The position numbers were made by a program, and so were the translations under genes. A stretch of DNA of 64,000 nt from assembly GCA_014377305.1 (NCBI GenBank), contig JACMPW010000015.1:62001-126000 (forward strand), given 5' to 3'. Origin of the DNA: Candidatus Altimarinota bacterium (lineage in GTDB: Bacteria; Patescibacteriota; Gracilibacteria; BD1-5; UBA2023). Positions 12,515 to 22,377 of this stretch are shown here, one piece after another; the first letter of the stretch is position 1; every line of letters begins with the position of its first letter. Below the pieces are notes generated by a model. The model was not told the DNA's origin and ran no database searches. It saw only the letters and a list, made by a program, of their open reading frames with translations.

Positions 12515-12740
12515 TTGACTCTATGATATTGCTCGTACCTCCGAACCCGTCAAACGCACCAAACGGATAGGCTGAGCCCATGCCGATGAGTATCATGCCT
12601 ACGAGGACGATAGCGTTCATCGTATTGCCGAGATAGGTATTGGCCCAGCCCCACTCTCAGGTGAACTCATATATAGCAAACCGGTAGTATATGATCGCCG
12701 CACCGATAGCGATCAGGATGAGTCAGGTGAGGAGTCGCAT
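12498..12740 (-). CDS. Small membrane protein, 80 residues
   Basis: ATG 12740 to TAA 12498. Two hydrophobic helices (about 2-18 and 42-58) are separated by a short aromatic loop (EFTGEWGWANTYLG), and the tail is Gly/Ser rich. Two glycines are TGA-coded. Its 3' end overlaps the convergent relA/spoT gene by 17 nt, so neither gene has its own terminator between them. No family is recognised. Confidence 0.7.
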
Positions 12741-12805
12741 ATTTGCTTTTAGATAAAAATTACCCTATAATAGTAGGGAATTATTTCGTTTTTGCAATAT
12801 CAATT

Positions 12806-13402
12806 ATGGCAACAGGTATGCCTGGACAACTCGAATTTGATTTCACTCCTCAGAGATGAGATATCAGAGTATGAGTGACTCCAGTCAGCAAGAGTATATC
12901 ACAAAAAACAGAACAAGTACTCTCAGGGTGAGTCCATCAGAAATCGAGATACATACGAGAAGAAACACTCCAAATATAACAATACTCATACTGAGTAACT
13001 CTCCTCAAAAATACAAAAACTCATACCTACCTCTATCAAGAAGCAAGTGAATGAAAAGGATTCACAGAGATAGCTCTCATGGTCGAAGACCGAGACAAAA
13101 AATACAAGTTCATCATAGGTATCCCTACGTACGATATTGCCGAACACTCAGACAAGCGGCTCTGAGAGTCAGACAATACGAGTATATCTATCAGAGATAT
13201 CCGTATATCCTATATTAGGAAATTTGGCACTGATGGACCGAGACTCATCTCAAAGGGACAACCGATCAACAACTTCAACTATTTCCAGTATCTCTTCGGC
13301 AGGCATGACATCCATACCCAGTTCGTATGAGTTATCAAGCGTATACTCATAGAGCTACATGGAGATCCGAGCCTCTCTAGCAAAAATAAATTTGCAAAAT
13401 AA
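12806..13402 (+). pseudogene. Unknown gene interrupted by one in-frame TAA
   Basis: A frame opens at ATG 12806 (MATGMPGQLEFDF), runs 57 codons to TAA 12977-12979, then stays open in the same frame for another 141 codons to TAA 13400-13402. Both halves carry TGA-coded glycines and have similar composition, and the second half looks like real protein (ALMVEDRDKKYKFIIGIPTYD, LFGRHDIHTQF). A single substitution in a 198-residue gene explains this best. Alternatives are a sequencing error or re-initiation at ATG 13079. I do not recognise the family. The gene sits at the left edge of the accessory island. Confidence 0.6.
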
Positions 13403-13436
13403 ATCCCTTTCGATACAATCCCTCTCGCAACAGTAT

Positions 13437-13485
13437 ATTGGGAATTCGCCAAGTGAGGTGGCTTGCCGTAGAGTTGAGTACATTC
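13437..13485 (+). repeat. Partial duplicate of the tRNA-Gln 5' end
   Basis: The first 17 bases of tRNA-Gln (TGGGAATTCGCCAAGTG) occur here at about 13438-13454, 48 bp upstream of the intact gene, followed by sequence that does not complete a tRNA. It is either a broken tRNA copy or a direct repeat left by integration or excision at the tRNA gene. Confidence 0.6.
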
Positions 13486-13559
13486 TGGGAATTCGCCAAG
13501 TGGTAAGGCAGGGGACTCTGAATCCCCCATCGGGGGTTCGAATCCCTCATTCCCAACCA
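13486..13559 (+). tRNA. tRNA-Gln (anticodon CTG)
   Basis: Acceptor TGGGAAT / ATTCCCA with encoded ACCA end, D arm GCC..GGC, anticodon stem GGGGA / TCCCC with loop CTCTGAA (anticodon CTG, codon CAG), T arm with TTCGAAT. All arms pair. A strong terminator follows at once. Confidence 0.93.
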
Positions 13560-13608
13560 TATATTTTCAAAAATCCCCCTCCTAAAAGAGGGGGATTTGA
13601 AAATATAT
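13560..13608 (+). terminator. Strong hairpin terminator after tRNA-Gln
   Basis: A stem of about 20 bp (ATATATTTTC..ATCCCCCTC / GAGGGGGAT..GAAAATATAT) with a 6-nt loop. Confidence 0.8.
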
Positions 13609-13611
13609 AGA

Positions 13612-13840
13612 TATGAGATCGACGGGATTCGAAACCGTAGTGACACCGACGAAGAATGAGTCGGGAAAGATATGCCTCGGATGGCATATTGCGTCACAAG
13701 GCGTTTTTCGGAGTGAAGCGGAGAAAAAAGAATCCCTCATTCGCATTTTCCCATCTCCTGGAAAAATCAAAAGATTTTGTAGAGGATGAGATAGAAAAGT
13801 TGGAGGAAAGAGGAGTTTGGATAGAATATAGTAAGTACTT
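13612..13840. other. Non-coding stretch with a tRNA T-arm-like fragment
   Basis: On the minus strand, sequence near 13617-13640 reads ACGGTTTCGAATCCCGT, the pattern of a tRNA T arm, but no matching acceptor, D or anticodon arm lies at tRNA spacing. An open frame across part of this stretch (from 13656) has no family features and I do not accept it. The stretch is probably debris from tRNA-associated recombination. Confidence 0.3.
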
Positions 13841-13854
13841 CCTAAACACTAATT

Positions 13855-15450
13855 ATGTATATTTCTCATGTAAAGGTTACAAATTTTCGATCCATAAAAT
13901 ATCTTGATATTGATTTTTCAGAATTCAATATCTTAGTTGGACAAAATAATCACGGAAAAACGAATTTCTTTGATTCTATTGATTGGTTTGATTGAGCTAA
14001 AAAAACTGATAATTTTGATAAAAATATAATCACGAATGAAATTGAAATAGAAATAACATATATGTGAGCCCAGCAATGACTCATTGATATGCAGAATGAT
14101 AAAAATAAAGAAAGTATTGTTAAGCTTATTTGAGACAATAATATTGTGACAATTAGAAAATCAAGTATTGATCATAAAAGGTATTTTATCATCAATGGAG
14201 AACAATTAAAAAATCCCACCTGATTTGACTCTGCATTAAATGATTTTTTACCAAAAATAGAGTATGTGAGAACCAAAGCAAAATTATCAGATGTAAATCA
14301 ATACAAAAGTACTACTCCTATGGGACAGATGCTATGAGGTGTGTTGACAGCGATTATCGAAAATGAGCCAAAGTATCAAACATTCAAGAAAACATTTGAT
14401 GAACTTTTTGAGGGCGAAACCTCTACAGCAAGGCAGCAGTTAGATCTTATTTGAAAAAGTGTAGAGTCATTTTTGGAAAAACAATTCCCTGATGGAACAA
14501 AAGTAAAGTTTAATATTGAATCACCAATAATTGATGATTTATTAAAGAACTTTGAAACAGAAATTGATGATTGAGTAAATACAAATGCCTCAATGAAAGG
14601 AGATTGAATGCAAAGAGCTCTTATGCTCGCCATCATTCAAGCATTTGCAAAATTTCGGCGAGAAAATGGAATTGGAAAATCTTTTACTTTTCTTTTAGAT
14701 GAAGCTGAACTTCATCTACATCCATCCGCACAAAGAGCTCTTAAGAATGCATTGAATGATATTGTTCAATGAGGGGATCAGGTTTTTGTGAATACGCATT
14801 CCTCTGTTTTAATTGTTGATGAATTACCAAAACAAACTATCTATAAAGTTGAAAAAGAGAGTAAAATAACAACGATAAAATCTGTTTCACAATCAGAAAA
14901 AGCATATGTTGTATTTGAGCTTTTATGATGAAGTCCATCAGATTTATTATTGCCTCGCAATTTTATAATAGTAGAAGGGGCAAGTGAATCAGCTTTTCTT
15001 CAAGCTATTATTCGAAAGTATTATCCAGAGTATATTGGTATCCATATAGTTTCTGCAAATGGTGATTTTATACAACAACGAAGAAGTATGAATTGAATAA
15101 ATCATCTTTATTGTCCTCTTGCTACTGGAAGTAATCCTATTTATAAATGAAAAGTAGTTATTTTGTGTGATAAAACTCATACAGAAAATGAGTGAGAATT
15201 TAACAAATTTCTTGCTTGATATAAATTAAAGGAGAATGAAGATATATTTATTCTTCCTGTCGGATCAATTGAGGAATATTATCCGTGAGAATGGAGGAAA
15301 ACCATTGAAGAAATAAAGATTTTAGATCAACAAAGAAAGAAAGTTCCTTTCGCAAAAAAGGTTGCTGAAAATATTTCCAAAGAAGATTTTGAGTCACAAA
15401 TGAATGTTATATTTACAGCACTCCAAACAACAAGTGCTCGCTCATTCTAG
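13855..15450 (+). CDS. OLD-family ATP-dependent nuclease (defence-type)
   Basis: 531 residues. N-terminal ABC-type ATPase: strand-helix MYISHVKVTNFRSIKY, Walker A GQNNHGKTN, a signature-like region NASMKGDGMQRALM, Walker B LLDEAELHLHPSAQ and an H-loop NTHSS. C-terminal TOPRIM nuclease: FIIVEGASESAF (metal Glu), VVILCDK, and SIEEYYP. This is the OLD architecture used by phage P2 Old and by Gabija GajA. No GajB-like helicase or second subunit is adjacent, so it is a solitary OLD protein. Seventeen of its 33 glycines are TGA and the gene is A/T rich, unlike its housekeeping neighbours, which suggests transfer from another code-25 genome. ATG 13855 gives the exact N-terminus expected for the family. 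Confidence 0.88.
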
Positions 15451-15462
15451 TTTATTTATTCA

Positions 15463-15486
15463 ATCCTCTCTTCCCGAGAGGATTTT
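15463..15486 (+). terminator. Terminator after the OLD gene
   Basis: Stem ATCCTCTC / GAGAGGAT with loop about TTCCC, then a T run. Confidence 0.82.
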
Positions 15487-15515
15487 TCTTGCCTTTCCTA
15501 CAGTTTCCCATATAG

Positions 15516-15659
15516 TACTTGGGCTAAAGTATCAGTCACATCTCATTCGCTTACCAGCAAGAAGGGACAATGAAAGTTGTCCACCCCTTTTTGTTCTTAA
15601 GCGAGCAAGATTGGTACTTTAGCGAGTCGGAACTTCATTGTCCCTTCTTGCTAAAGTAC
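15516..15659. repeat. Nested inverted-repeat cluster
   Basis: Three pairs of inverted repeats lie in 144 bp: TACTT / AAAGTA at 15516-15531; 22-bp arms at 15556-15578 and 15631-15652 (AGCAAGAAGGGACAATGAA and its complement, one extra A in the first); GTACTTTAGC at 15614-15623 against GCTAAAGTAC at 15650-15659. The motif CTAAAGTA recurs in all parts. No open frame covers it. It lies between the OLD gene and the methyltransferase gene, so an operator, a structured RNA or a recombination site are all possible. Confidence 0.7.
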
Positions 15660-15705
15660 AAACATCGATATTTTGGCGTTCTTATTCATTAAGTACGCCT
15701 TTTTT

Positions 15706-16791
15706 ATGTCCGAACCATTAATAGTCGAAAAGAAATCCTGAAATAAAAACCTAACAAAAGCGAAAAAGGCCAAGAATGACGAATTCTATACTCTATATCA
15801 TGATATAGAGAAAGAGGTAAATGCATATATCGAGTACAATCCTGATGTTTTCCGTGGGAAAACCATATTTCTTCCTTGTGATGATCCAGAGTGGAGCAAC
15901 TTTACTCGGTTCTTTGCTCAGAATTTTGAGAGATTTGGACTCAAGAAACTCATTAGCACAAGCTATGCAAAAGACAGTAAAGAGTACAAAGAAGCACTAC
16001 ACCTGAGTCTCCTAGAGGTCAATAGTCCAAAATACGATAAGACTAAAACCGACTCAAAAGGCAAAATATACACACTCACAAGAGATGGCTCAGGAGATGG
16101 AAAAGTAGATGTAGATGATCTCGATTGGGACTATCTCAATGGCGATGGTGATTTTCGTAGTGAAGAAGTAAAGAGACTTCGCAATGAGGCTGATATTATT
16201 ATCACCAATCCCCCATTTTCTCTCTTTCGAGAATTTCTTGCCTGGACCATTGATGAAGGCAAACAATTTTTAATTATAGGAAATCTAAATGCCGTTACTT
16301 ATAAAGAAGTATTTCCACTTATAAAAGAAAATAAAATATGGCTTGGACCAAGTATTGTAAGTGGAGATCGAGAATTTATTATTCCAAGAGAAGCTGTGGA
16401 TATAGTAAAATTTACTGGTGAAATCCGTAAGAATCACAAATGAGATGATATTTATTATCAGAGAGTTGTGGGTATTCGCTGGTTCACTAATTTAGACCAT
16501 GGGCGACGACATCAAATTATACCATTGATGACTGAGGATGATGTAATTAAATTCAGTACACAAAAACCTTTTGAAACATATGATAATTATCATGCTATTG
16601 AGGTGTCATTGGTAAAAAATATTCCAAAAAAATATAACGGAGTGATGGGTGTACCCATTTCCTTTCTTGATAAATATAATCCAAAACAATTTGAAATAAT
16701 AAAATTTCGACATGGTAATGATGACAAAGATTTGCGTTTAAGTAATTGAACCTGTCCATATTTTAGAATTCTAATAGCACACAAAAAATAA
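15706..16791 (+). CDS. EcoRI-type adenine-specific DNA methyltransferase
   Basis: 361 residues. The order of features fits the EcoRI methylase family: NDEFYTLYHDIEKEV near the start, the FLPCDDPEWSNF segment, and the catalytic motif IV NPPF (about residue 168, IIITNPPFSLF) that marks N6-adenine methylation. GNLNAVTYKEVFPLI and WFTNLDHGRRH follow as in family members. Three glycines are TGA-coded. Its stop is 4 nt before the ATG of the DUF262-HNH gene, so the two form one operon and probably one restriction-modification system, the methylase protecting sites that the nuclease attacks. The target sequence cannot be read from the protein. Confidence 0.9.
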
Positions 16792-16795
16792 TACT

Positions 16796-17959
16796 ATGAA
16801 AACAACTCTAAAAACCAACATCACTGTCCGTGATATCTGTGATGGATTCACTTACAACGAGCTTGAGGGAAAATGACTTTTTGGTCTCTCTGGTACACTC
16901 ACGATCCAGCCTGAGTATCAGAGGAGTTATATATATGCAGACGGCAAGCGTGATGTGGCAGTGATAGCATCAATCCTCAAGGGATATCCACTCGGATTGA
17001 TCTACTTCAATACTGTCAGTCCTGGACAATACGAGGTACTCGATGGACAGCAGCGTATCACGAGTATCGGACGCTATATGACGGGCAAGTTCGCAGTCAA
17101 GGATGAGAACGGGATGGAGCAATATTTCAGTGGTATCGCGAGTGATAAGCAAGCAAAAATCCTCGAAACGAATCTCCTCATATACGAATGCGAATGAACT
17201 GAAAGTGAGATAAAGGAATGGTTCAAAACGATCAATATCGCCTGAGTTCCACTCAATGAACAAGAGCTACTCAATGCAGTATTTTCAGGTCCTTTTGTCA
17301 CACTCGGCAAGTCAGAGTTCAGCAATACTCAGAACTCCAATATCCAGAAATGGGGTGCATATATATCGTGAAGTGCTCTCCGACAAGACTTCTTGGCATG
17401 TGCACTAGATTGGGTCAGTCACGGAAGCATCAGTGACTACATGGCACGCCATCGTACTGATACCAATATCACAGAATTGAAGACATATTTTAGCACTGTT
17501 ATCGATTGGGTTTCTGGAGTATTTGTCGATGTAGAGAAAGAAATGTGCTGACTGGAGTGGGGACGCCTCTATGATGAGTATCACAACACAGCATATAATC
17601 CAACCAAGGTATCGGCAGAAGTCCGCACGCTCTATGGTGATACCTATGTAAAGTATCGCAAAGGAATATTTGAGTATATCCTCGGTGGTTCGATCGATAC
17701 AAAACTTCTCGAAGTACGAGTATTCGATGATGCAACGAAGAAAGCTATATATACAACACAGAGTGAAACAGCCAAGGCAAAAAGCGAATCAAATTGTCCA
17801 CATTGTACCATGGGTCACGATGCAAACAAGAGTAAGATATGGGTACTCGCTGATATGGATGCTGATCATGTCTCAGCTTGGAGCAAGGGTGGTATCACAG
17901 ATATGAGCAATTGTCAGATGCTCTGCAAGACGCACAATCGAGCAAAAGGAAATCGATAG
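16796..17959 (+). CDS. DUF262 (ParB-like) plus HNH endonuclease, putative restriction enzyme
   Basis: 387 residues. The N-terminal DUF262 domain has [10 protein letters not shown] and the nucleotide-handling motif LDGQQRITS. The C-terminal HNH nuclease has [16 protein letters not shown] (first His), MSNCQMLC (Asn) and KTHNRAKGN (last His). DUF262-HNH fusions include GmrSD-type and other restriction nucleases. Direct coupling to an EcoRI-type methylase, 4 nt apart, argues that it is the cleaving partner. In contrast to the OLD gene, its codon use is close to that of housekeeping genes, so parts of the island differ in age or source. Confidence 0.88.
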
Positions 17960-18003
17960 TAATCATTTGATGAGTATCTACAGAAATTGCAAGAATGATA
18001 GGC

Positions 18004-18069
18004 ATGGAAGTAATTGCAATCGGACAAAATCAGGAAAATAAATAAAAACTCTCCCTCCAAGTACTCGGG
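18004..18069 (+). repeat. Direct repeat, copy 1 (degenerate terminator)
   Basis: About 65 bp match the segment at 18699-18763 at most positions, including a perfect run AAATAAATAAAAACTCTCCC. In this copy the second arm of the terminator hairpin is lost, so the hairpin is weak. Confidence 0.7.
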
Positions 18070-18136
18070 GTTGGGATTTTACTATTTGAAAAGAAGTATA
18101 ATCCAGATATACTAGCAACTCTCTAATATATACTCT

Positions 18137-18664
18137 ATGGATAAGAATGAACTCCTCGATATACTCAGATCCCGATTCGAGAAGAATATGCACCGTCATG
18201 CGAATCTCAGTTGGGATATGATACAAGCAAGGCTCGAAGCCAATTCAGCAAAACTCGCATCACTCTCCCAGATGGAGAATACTGGTGGCGAGCCTGATGT
18301 CGTGAGTTATGGTGATACATGTATATTTGTAGATTGTTCAGCTGAGAGTCCTATGGGTCGTCGGAGTCTCTGCTATGATCGTAGGGCACTCGACACTCGC
18401 AAGGAGAACAAGCCAAAAGGAAACATCATAGATATGGCAACAACTATGGGTATCGAGCTCATCACCGAGGAACAATACAGAGAACTCCAGAAACTCGGAG
18501 AATATGATCTGAAAACTTCAAGCTGGATCGCGACACCTGATGCAGTGAGAGCACTTGGTGGTGCACTATTCTGTGATCGACGGTATGATACGGTATTCAC
18601 CTACCACAATGGTGCAGACTCCTACTATGCGGCGAGAGGATGGCGAGGGACGGTGAGGGTGTAG
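18137..18664 (+). CDS. DUF4256 family protein
   Basis: 175 residues covering the whole DUF4256 family: RFEKNMHRH near the start, TGGEPDVV, FVDCSAESPMGRRSLCYDR, MGIELLTEEQYRELQ-like MGIELITEEQYRELQ, and the C-terminal GGALFCDRRYDTVFTYHNGA. It is a soluble protein of unknown biochemical role. No glycine is TGA-coded, which sets it apart from the OLD gene nearby. The gene is bracketed by two copies of a 65-bp repeat that carries its terminator. TATACT lies 2 nt before the ATG and again near 18107. Confidence 0.9.
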   Translation: MDKNELLDILRSRFEKNMHRHANLSWDMIQARLEANSAKLASLSQMENTGGEPDVVSYGDTCIFVDCSAESPMGRRSLCYDRRALDTRKENKPKGNIIDMATTMGIELITEEQYRELQKLGEYDLKTSSWIATPDAVRALGGALFCDRRYDTVFTYHNGADSYYAARGWRGTVRV

Positions 18665-18698
18665 TATATCAGAAATTTCCTATCACGGACGATTCGAT

Positions 18699-18763
18699 AT
18701 GGAAAGAACTATGCTCGGACGAAATCAGGGAAATAAATAAAAACTCTCCCTCCGAATACTCGG
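18699..18763 (+). repeat. Direct repeat, copy 2 (with intact terminator)
   Basis: Partner of 18004-18069. The shared part starts at ATGGAA(A)G and runs into the terminator stem. The pair flanks the DUF4256 gene. Confidence 0.7.
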
Positions 18764-18776
18764 AGGGAGAGTTTTT
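18739..18776. terminator. Bidirectional terminator after DUF4256 gene
   Basis: A perfect 16-bp stem AAAAACTCTCCCTCCG / CGGAGGGAGAGTTTTT with loop AATACT. It also serves the convergent small gene at 18794. Confidence 0.92.
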
Positions 18777-18793
18777 ATCGAAACAAGCGAGGA

Positions 18794-18940
18794 CTAGAAG
18801 TATGTAGAGATAGCTGCTGCGTTGACTGTATCCTGGAATACATTGAGCCATGCAGTGACCATGAGGGCCATCATGAGAAATGATACCATGTGACCACGCT
18901 GAGCGAGGTACTCACGAGAAGGAGCGAGGTGCTTTTCCAT
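18794..18940 (-). CDS. Small single-helix membrane protein, 48 residues
   Basis: ATG 18940 to TAG 18794. A basic, polar start (MEKHLAPSREYLAQRGH) is followed by one hydrophobic helix (MVSFLMMALMVTAWLNVF) and a short tail. The start at 18940 is preferred to the longer frame from 19033, whose extra part is A/T-rich, non-hydrophobic spacer. No family is recognised. Confidence 0.55.
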   Translation of the reverse strand: MEKHLAPSREYLAQRGHMVSFLMMALMVTAWLNVFQDTVNAAAISTYF

Positions 18941-19085
18941 ATTTGTATTGGTAAGAAAAATATAAGGTAAATATAGATTAGCATAATAATTCTCATAAAG
19001 CAAATTCTGGAGACTTCTTTTTGCCTTTTTCATCTTTTTGGGTATCTTCTACTCTAGAATACGAGTCCTAAAAACCAAAAATAAT

Positions 19086-20969
19086 ATGTCCAAGCCTACT
19101 TCTATCCGCAACTTTTGTATCATTGCTCATATCGATCACGGCAAGTCGACTCTTGCTGATCGACTCATGGAGATCACAGGGACACTACAAAAACGAGAGA
19201 TGCAGTCTCAGACGCTCGATCAGATGGATCTCGAGCGTGAGCGAGGTATCACGATCAAGCTCACTCCAGTGCGTATGGAGTGGAAGTGAGTCGAACTCAA
19301 TCTCATCGATACTCCTGGGCATGTCGACTTCCAGTATGAGGTCTCTCGCTCGCTCGCATCAGTCGAGTGAGCGATCCTCGTTGTCGACGCGACTCAGGGG
19401 ATCGAGGCACAGACCCTGTCGAATGTCTATCTCGCGATGGAGAACGATCTGACGATCATCCCAGTTCTCAACAAGATCGATCTCCCGTCATCTGATGTCG
19501 AGCGTGTGAGTGAAGAAGTGATGAATCTCCTCGGTTGTACCCGAGACGAGATCATCCCAGTATCTGCCAAAACAGGGGAAAATGTCGAAACCATCCTCGA
19601 TGCAGTATTGGAACGTATCCCAGAACCACGCAAGCTCTCTGTTGCATCCGAGCTTCTCCCATTTGAGTCAGATCAGAACCAAGTCTGAGTGACCAAGGCT
19701 CTCATATTCGACTCGCAATACGACCCATACAAGGGAGTTGTCGTATATCTGAAACTATTCTCAGGTGAGATCAAAAAATGAGACAAACTCGAATTCATCA
19801 ATACAGGAGCCAAGATCGAGTGTCTAGAGGTCGGATGCTTTCGTCCCAAGTATACACCACGAGAGGCTCTCTATGAGGGAGAGATCGGATATGTGGTGAC
19901 AGGGCTCAAGTCTATTGTCGAGGCTCGCGTCGGTGATACCGTATTCGCAGGTCCAACCGAGTCCAAGAACGCGATCAAAGGATTCAAAAAGATCACTCCC
20001 TACATCTACGCCGGTATATTCCCGGTCGAGACGGATGAATATCCGAAGATGAAAGACGCGATGGAAAAACTCATGCTCAACGACTCATCACTCGTAGCAG
20101 AACACGAGGCATCGCCCGCTCTCGGGTACTGATTCCGTTGCGGATTCCTCGGACTCCTCCATCTCGATATAGTCAAGGAACGACTCTGGCGAGAGTATGA
20201 TATGGACGTCATCATCACGAGTCCGCAGGTCACCTACAAGCTCCTCATCGGAGGGGACAAGGTCGCACTCTATCCACGAGCCCGTGGTGAACTCGTCGAG
20301 TTCGGTGGTCGTGAGTGTACATACCTCTATATATCCAATCCTGAGGATGTACCAAAACCTGGTACCTATATCCATATCGAGGAACCGATTGCCAAGGTCG
20401 AGATGATCACACCGAACGAGTATATCGGGAACCTGATGGGACTCGCACAGGAGAGACGATGAGTGTTCAAAAACCAAACTAATCTCGATGCCAATCGCGT
20501 TATTTTGCATTATGAAATTCCGATGAGTGAGCTCGTCGGAGACTATTATGACGATCTGAAGTCACTCTCTTCTGGATATGCGAGTCTCCACTATGAGCCG
20601 ATCCGGTTCAAGCAGGATGATATCGTCAAGATGGATATCCGTGTCGCAGGGGATATCGTCGAGGCGTTCTCCATGATGGCTCATCGCGGACGGACTCGCT
20701 ATCTCGGAGGCAAGATCTGTGAAAAACTCAAAGAAAATATCCCAAAGGCCCAATTCGCTATCGCAATCCAGGCGGTCGTCGGTGTCGATGTCGTCGCTCG
20801 TGAGGATCTCTCTGCTCTCCGCAAGGATGTCACAGCGAAACTGTATGGGGGTGATATCACTCGCAAACGCAAGCTCCTCGAGAAACAAAAAGAAGGAAAG
20901 AAAAAAATGAAACAATTCGGACGAGTGAGTATCCCGAGTGAAACATTTGTGAATATACTCAAAAAATAA
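19086..20969 (+). CDS. lepA: Elongation factor 4 (LepA)
   Basis: 627 residues. GTPase domain: G1 [10 protein letters not shown]2 ERERGITI, G3 DTPGHVDF, G4 NKID, G5 SAK. Domains II and III follow, then the LepA-specific C-terminal domain with [15 protein letters not shown] and the basic tail ([17 protein letters not shown]). LepA acts on stalled ribosomes by back-translocation. Several glycines are TGA-coded, including those before [10 protein letters not shown] and [20 protein letters not shown] at 19086 is taken as the start; an upstream ATG at 19038 would add 16 atypical residues. Confidence 0.97.
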
Positions 20970-20984
20970 ATACATCACTATTTC

Positions 20985-21866
20985 ATGCAATCACTCGAAA
21001 ATATTTTCTCTCTTATTGTGAGTTCTATCGCAAAACTCTGGGATAAGGACTCTCTCATTATCAGTGCTATCTTTGTAGTACTATGTGTAGAGATCATCGC
21101 TATATTCGTGAAGCGGTCGATGAAGCAGAGAATCTGGGCAATACGCAAAGATATCCCACTCGATATTGAGAATCCGGAATACTATCTCGAGTACTATCGC
21201 AAGGGACAACTGGTCGATATACTCCGCGTCGCCACTATATTTGTAGCGCTCGGTGTACTCCTCGTGACTCGTACGACTATTGGTGCCAATTTTTTCATCG
21301 TGACGGCAGCAGCGCTCGTTGTGACTTTTCGTGATTTTATCCTCTCTATTGTTGCTTTTTTTATCATACTGCGTCGCTACAAGATCGGGGATACCGTTGG
21401 TATAGGTGATACACAGGGACAGATCATCTCAATCCGTATATTCAACATTGGGATACTTGGTAAGGACAATGATGGGGATAACACCGGGCGACACTTCACG
21501 ATACCGAGCTACCGATTCCTCACGGAAACTATCCGACGAGAAGAACTCCAGATAGAGAGTATCCGCAAAGAGATAGTTCGTATCCCATACGACCATGAGA
21601 CCTATTCACTCTCATTCGCCGAATTCGTGACTGGACTGAGATGAGAGCTCGATACTATATGTTCCACCATGACCAAGAAAAATTGTGGCAACTTCCAGAC
21701 CTATATCGGGTACAAGTACAAGATGGATATCGACTATCTCGAGGACAAGTGTATCATCGTCACAGTCGGACTGGTAGGGAAGTGGCGACGCAATGTAGAA
21801 CGCAAGGAACTCATCATCGCCTGGGCAGAGCAACATAGAGTTCGCAAAATCCGATTCGAGAAGTAG
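20985..21866 (+). CDS. Small-conductance mechanosensitive channel (MscS family)
   Basis: 293 residues. Three predicted helices (about 22-44, 78-95 and 100-125), then the beta domain of MscS: FIILRRYKIGDTVGIGDTQGQIISIRIF matches the conserved YxIGD..G..G.V..I pattern. One TGA-coded Gly (220) joins the body to a C-terminal region (MDIDYLEDKCIIVTV). The channel would release osmolytes on hypo-osmotic shock. It begins 15 nt after lepA and may be co-transcribed. Confidence 0.85.
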
Positions 21867-21929
21867 AAAAACTTGCTTTTTTGCATATTTTCGTACTATA
21901 TACCCACTTTATTATTTTTCATTTTTCCT

Positions 21930-22370
21930 ATGGCAGAACGATCACTCCTCCTCCTCAAGCCTGATGTCATCCACCGTTCACTCGTCGGTACTATCATTGC
22001 TCGTATCGAGGCTCGCAACTTCAAGATTGTAGCACTCAAAATGTTCGATCTCACTCGTGAAACTCTCGATGAGCACTATGCTCATATCGTAGCGAAGCAT
22101 TTTTATCCTGAAATCGTATCATATATGACTATGGGACCCGTTGTCGGTATCATCGTCGAGGGTAAGGACGTAGTTGCTGGTATGCGACAACTCTGCGGTG
22201 CTACCAATCCTGCAGCAGCAGAGATGGGGACTCTCCGAGCTGACTACTCCAACAATATCGGATTCAACATCATCCATGGTTCTGATACTCCAGAGAACGC
22301 TGAGATAGAGATTCTCAGATTTTTTGATGCTGATGAGGTATGTTCATACGAGAGAAAAATAATTGCCTAA
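21930..22370 (+). CDS. ndk: Nucleoside diphosphate kinase
   Basis: 146 residues, normal length. SLLLLKPD opens the ATP site and NIIHGSD holds the catalytic His that carries the phosphate. GATNPAAAEMGTLRADY is the conserved nucleotide-binding segment. It balances NTP pools and works with the NrdB-containing reductase in dNTP supply. ATG 21930 gives the usual MAERSLLLLKPD start. It has no TGA codon, so it reads in full in the standard code. Confidence 0.97.
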   Translation: MAERSLLLLKPDVIHRSLVGTIIARIEARNFKIVALKMFDLTRETLDEHYAHIVAKHFYPEIVSYMTMGPVVGIIVEGKDVVAGMRQLCGATNPAAAEMGTLRADYSNNIGFNIIHGSDTPENAEIEILRFFDADEVCSYERKIIA

Positions 22371-22377
22371 TTCCAGC

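Noticed and set aside
13278-13770. Minus-strand frames over tRNA-Gln and its terminator
   Set aside because: Typical antisense readings of tRNA sequence; no support as genes.
13612-13840. A tmRNA, suggested by GACGGGATTCGAAACC near 13620
   Set aside because: No tag reading frame, no tRNA-like 3' end and no space before the OLD gene for a full tmRNA.
13656-13907. Plus-strand frame of 83 codons before the OLD gene
   Set aside because: Its first half reads through tRNA-like debris and it overlaps the start of the OLD gene in another frame.
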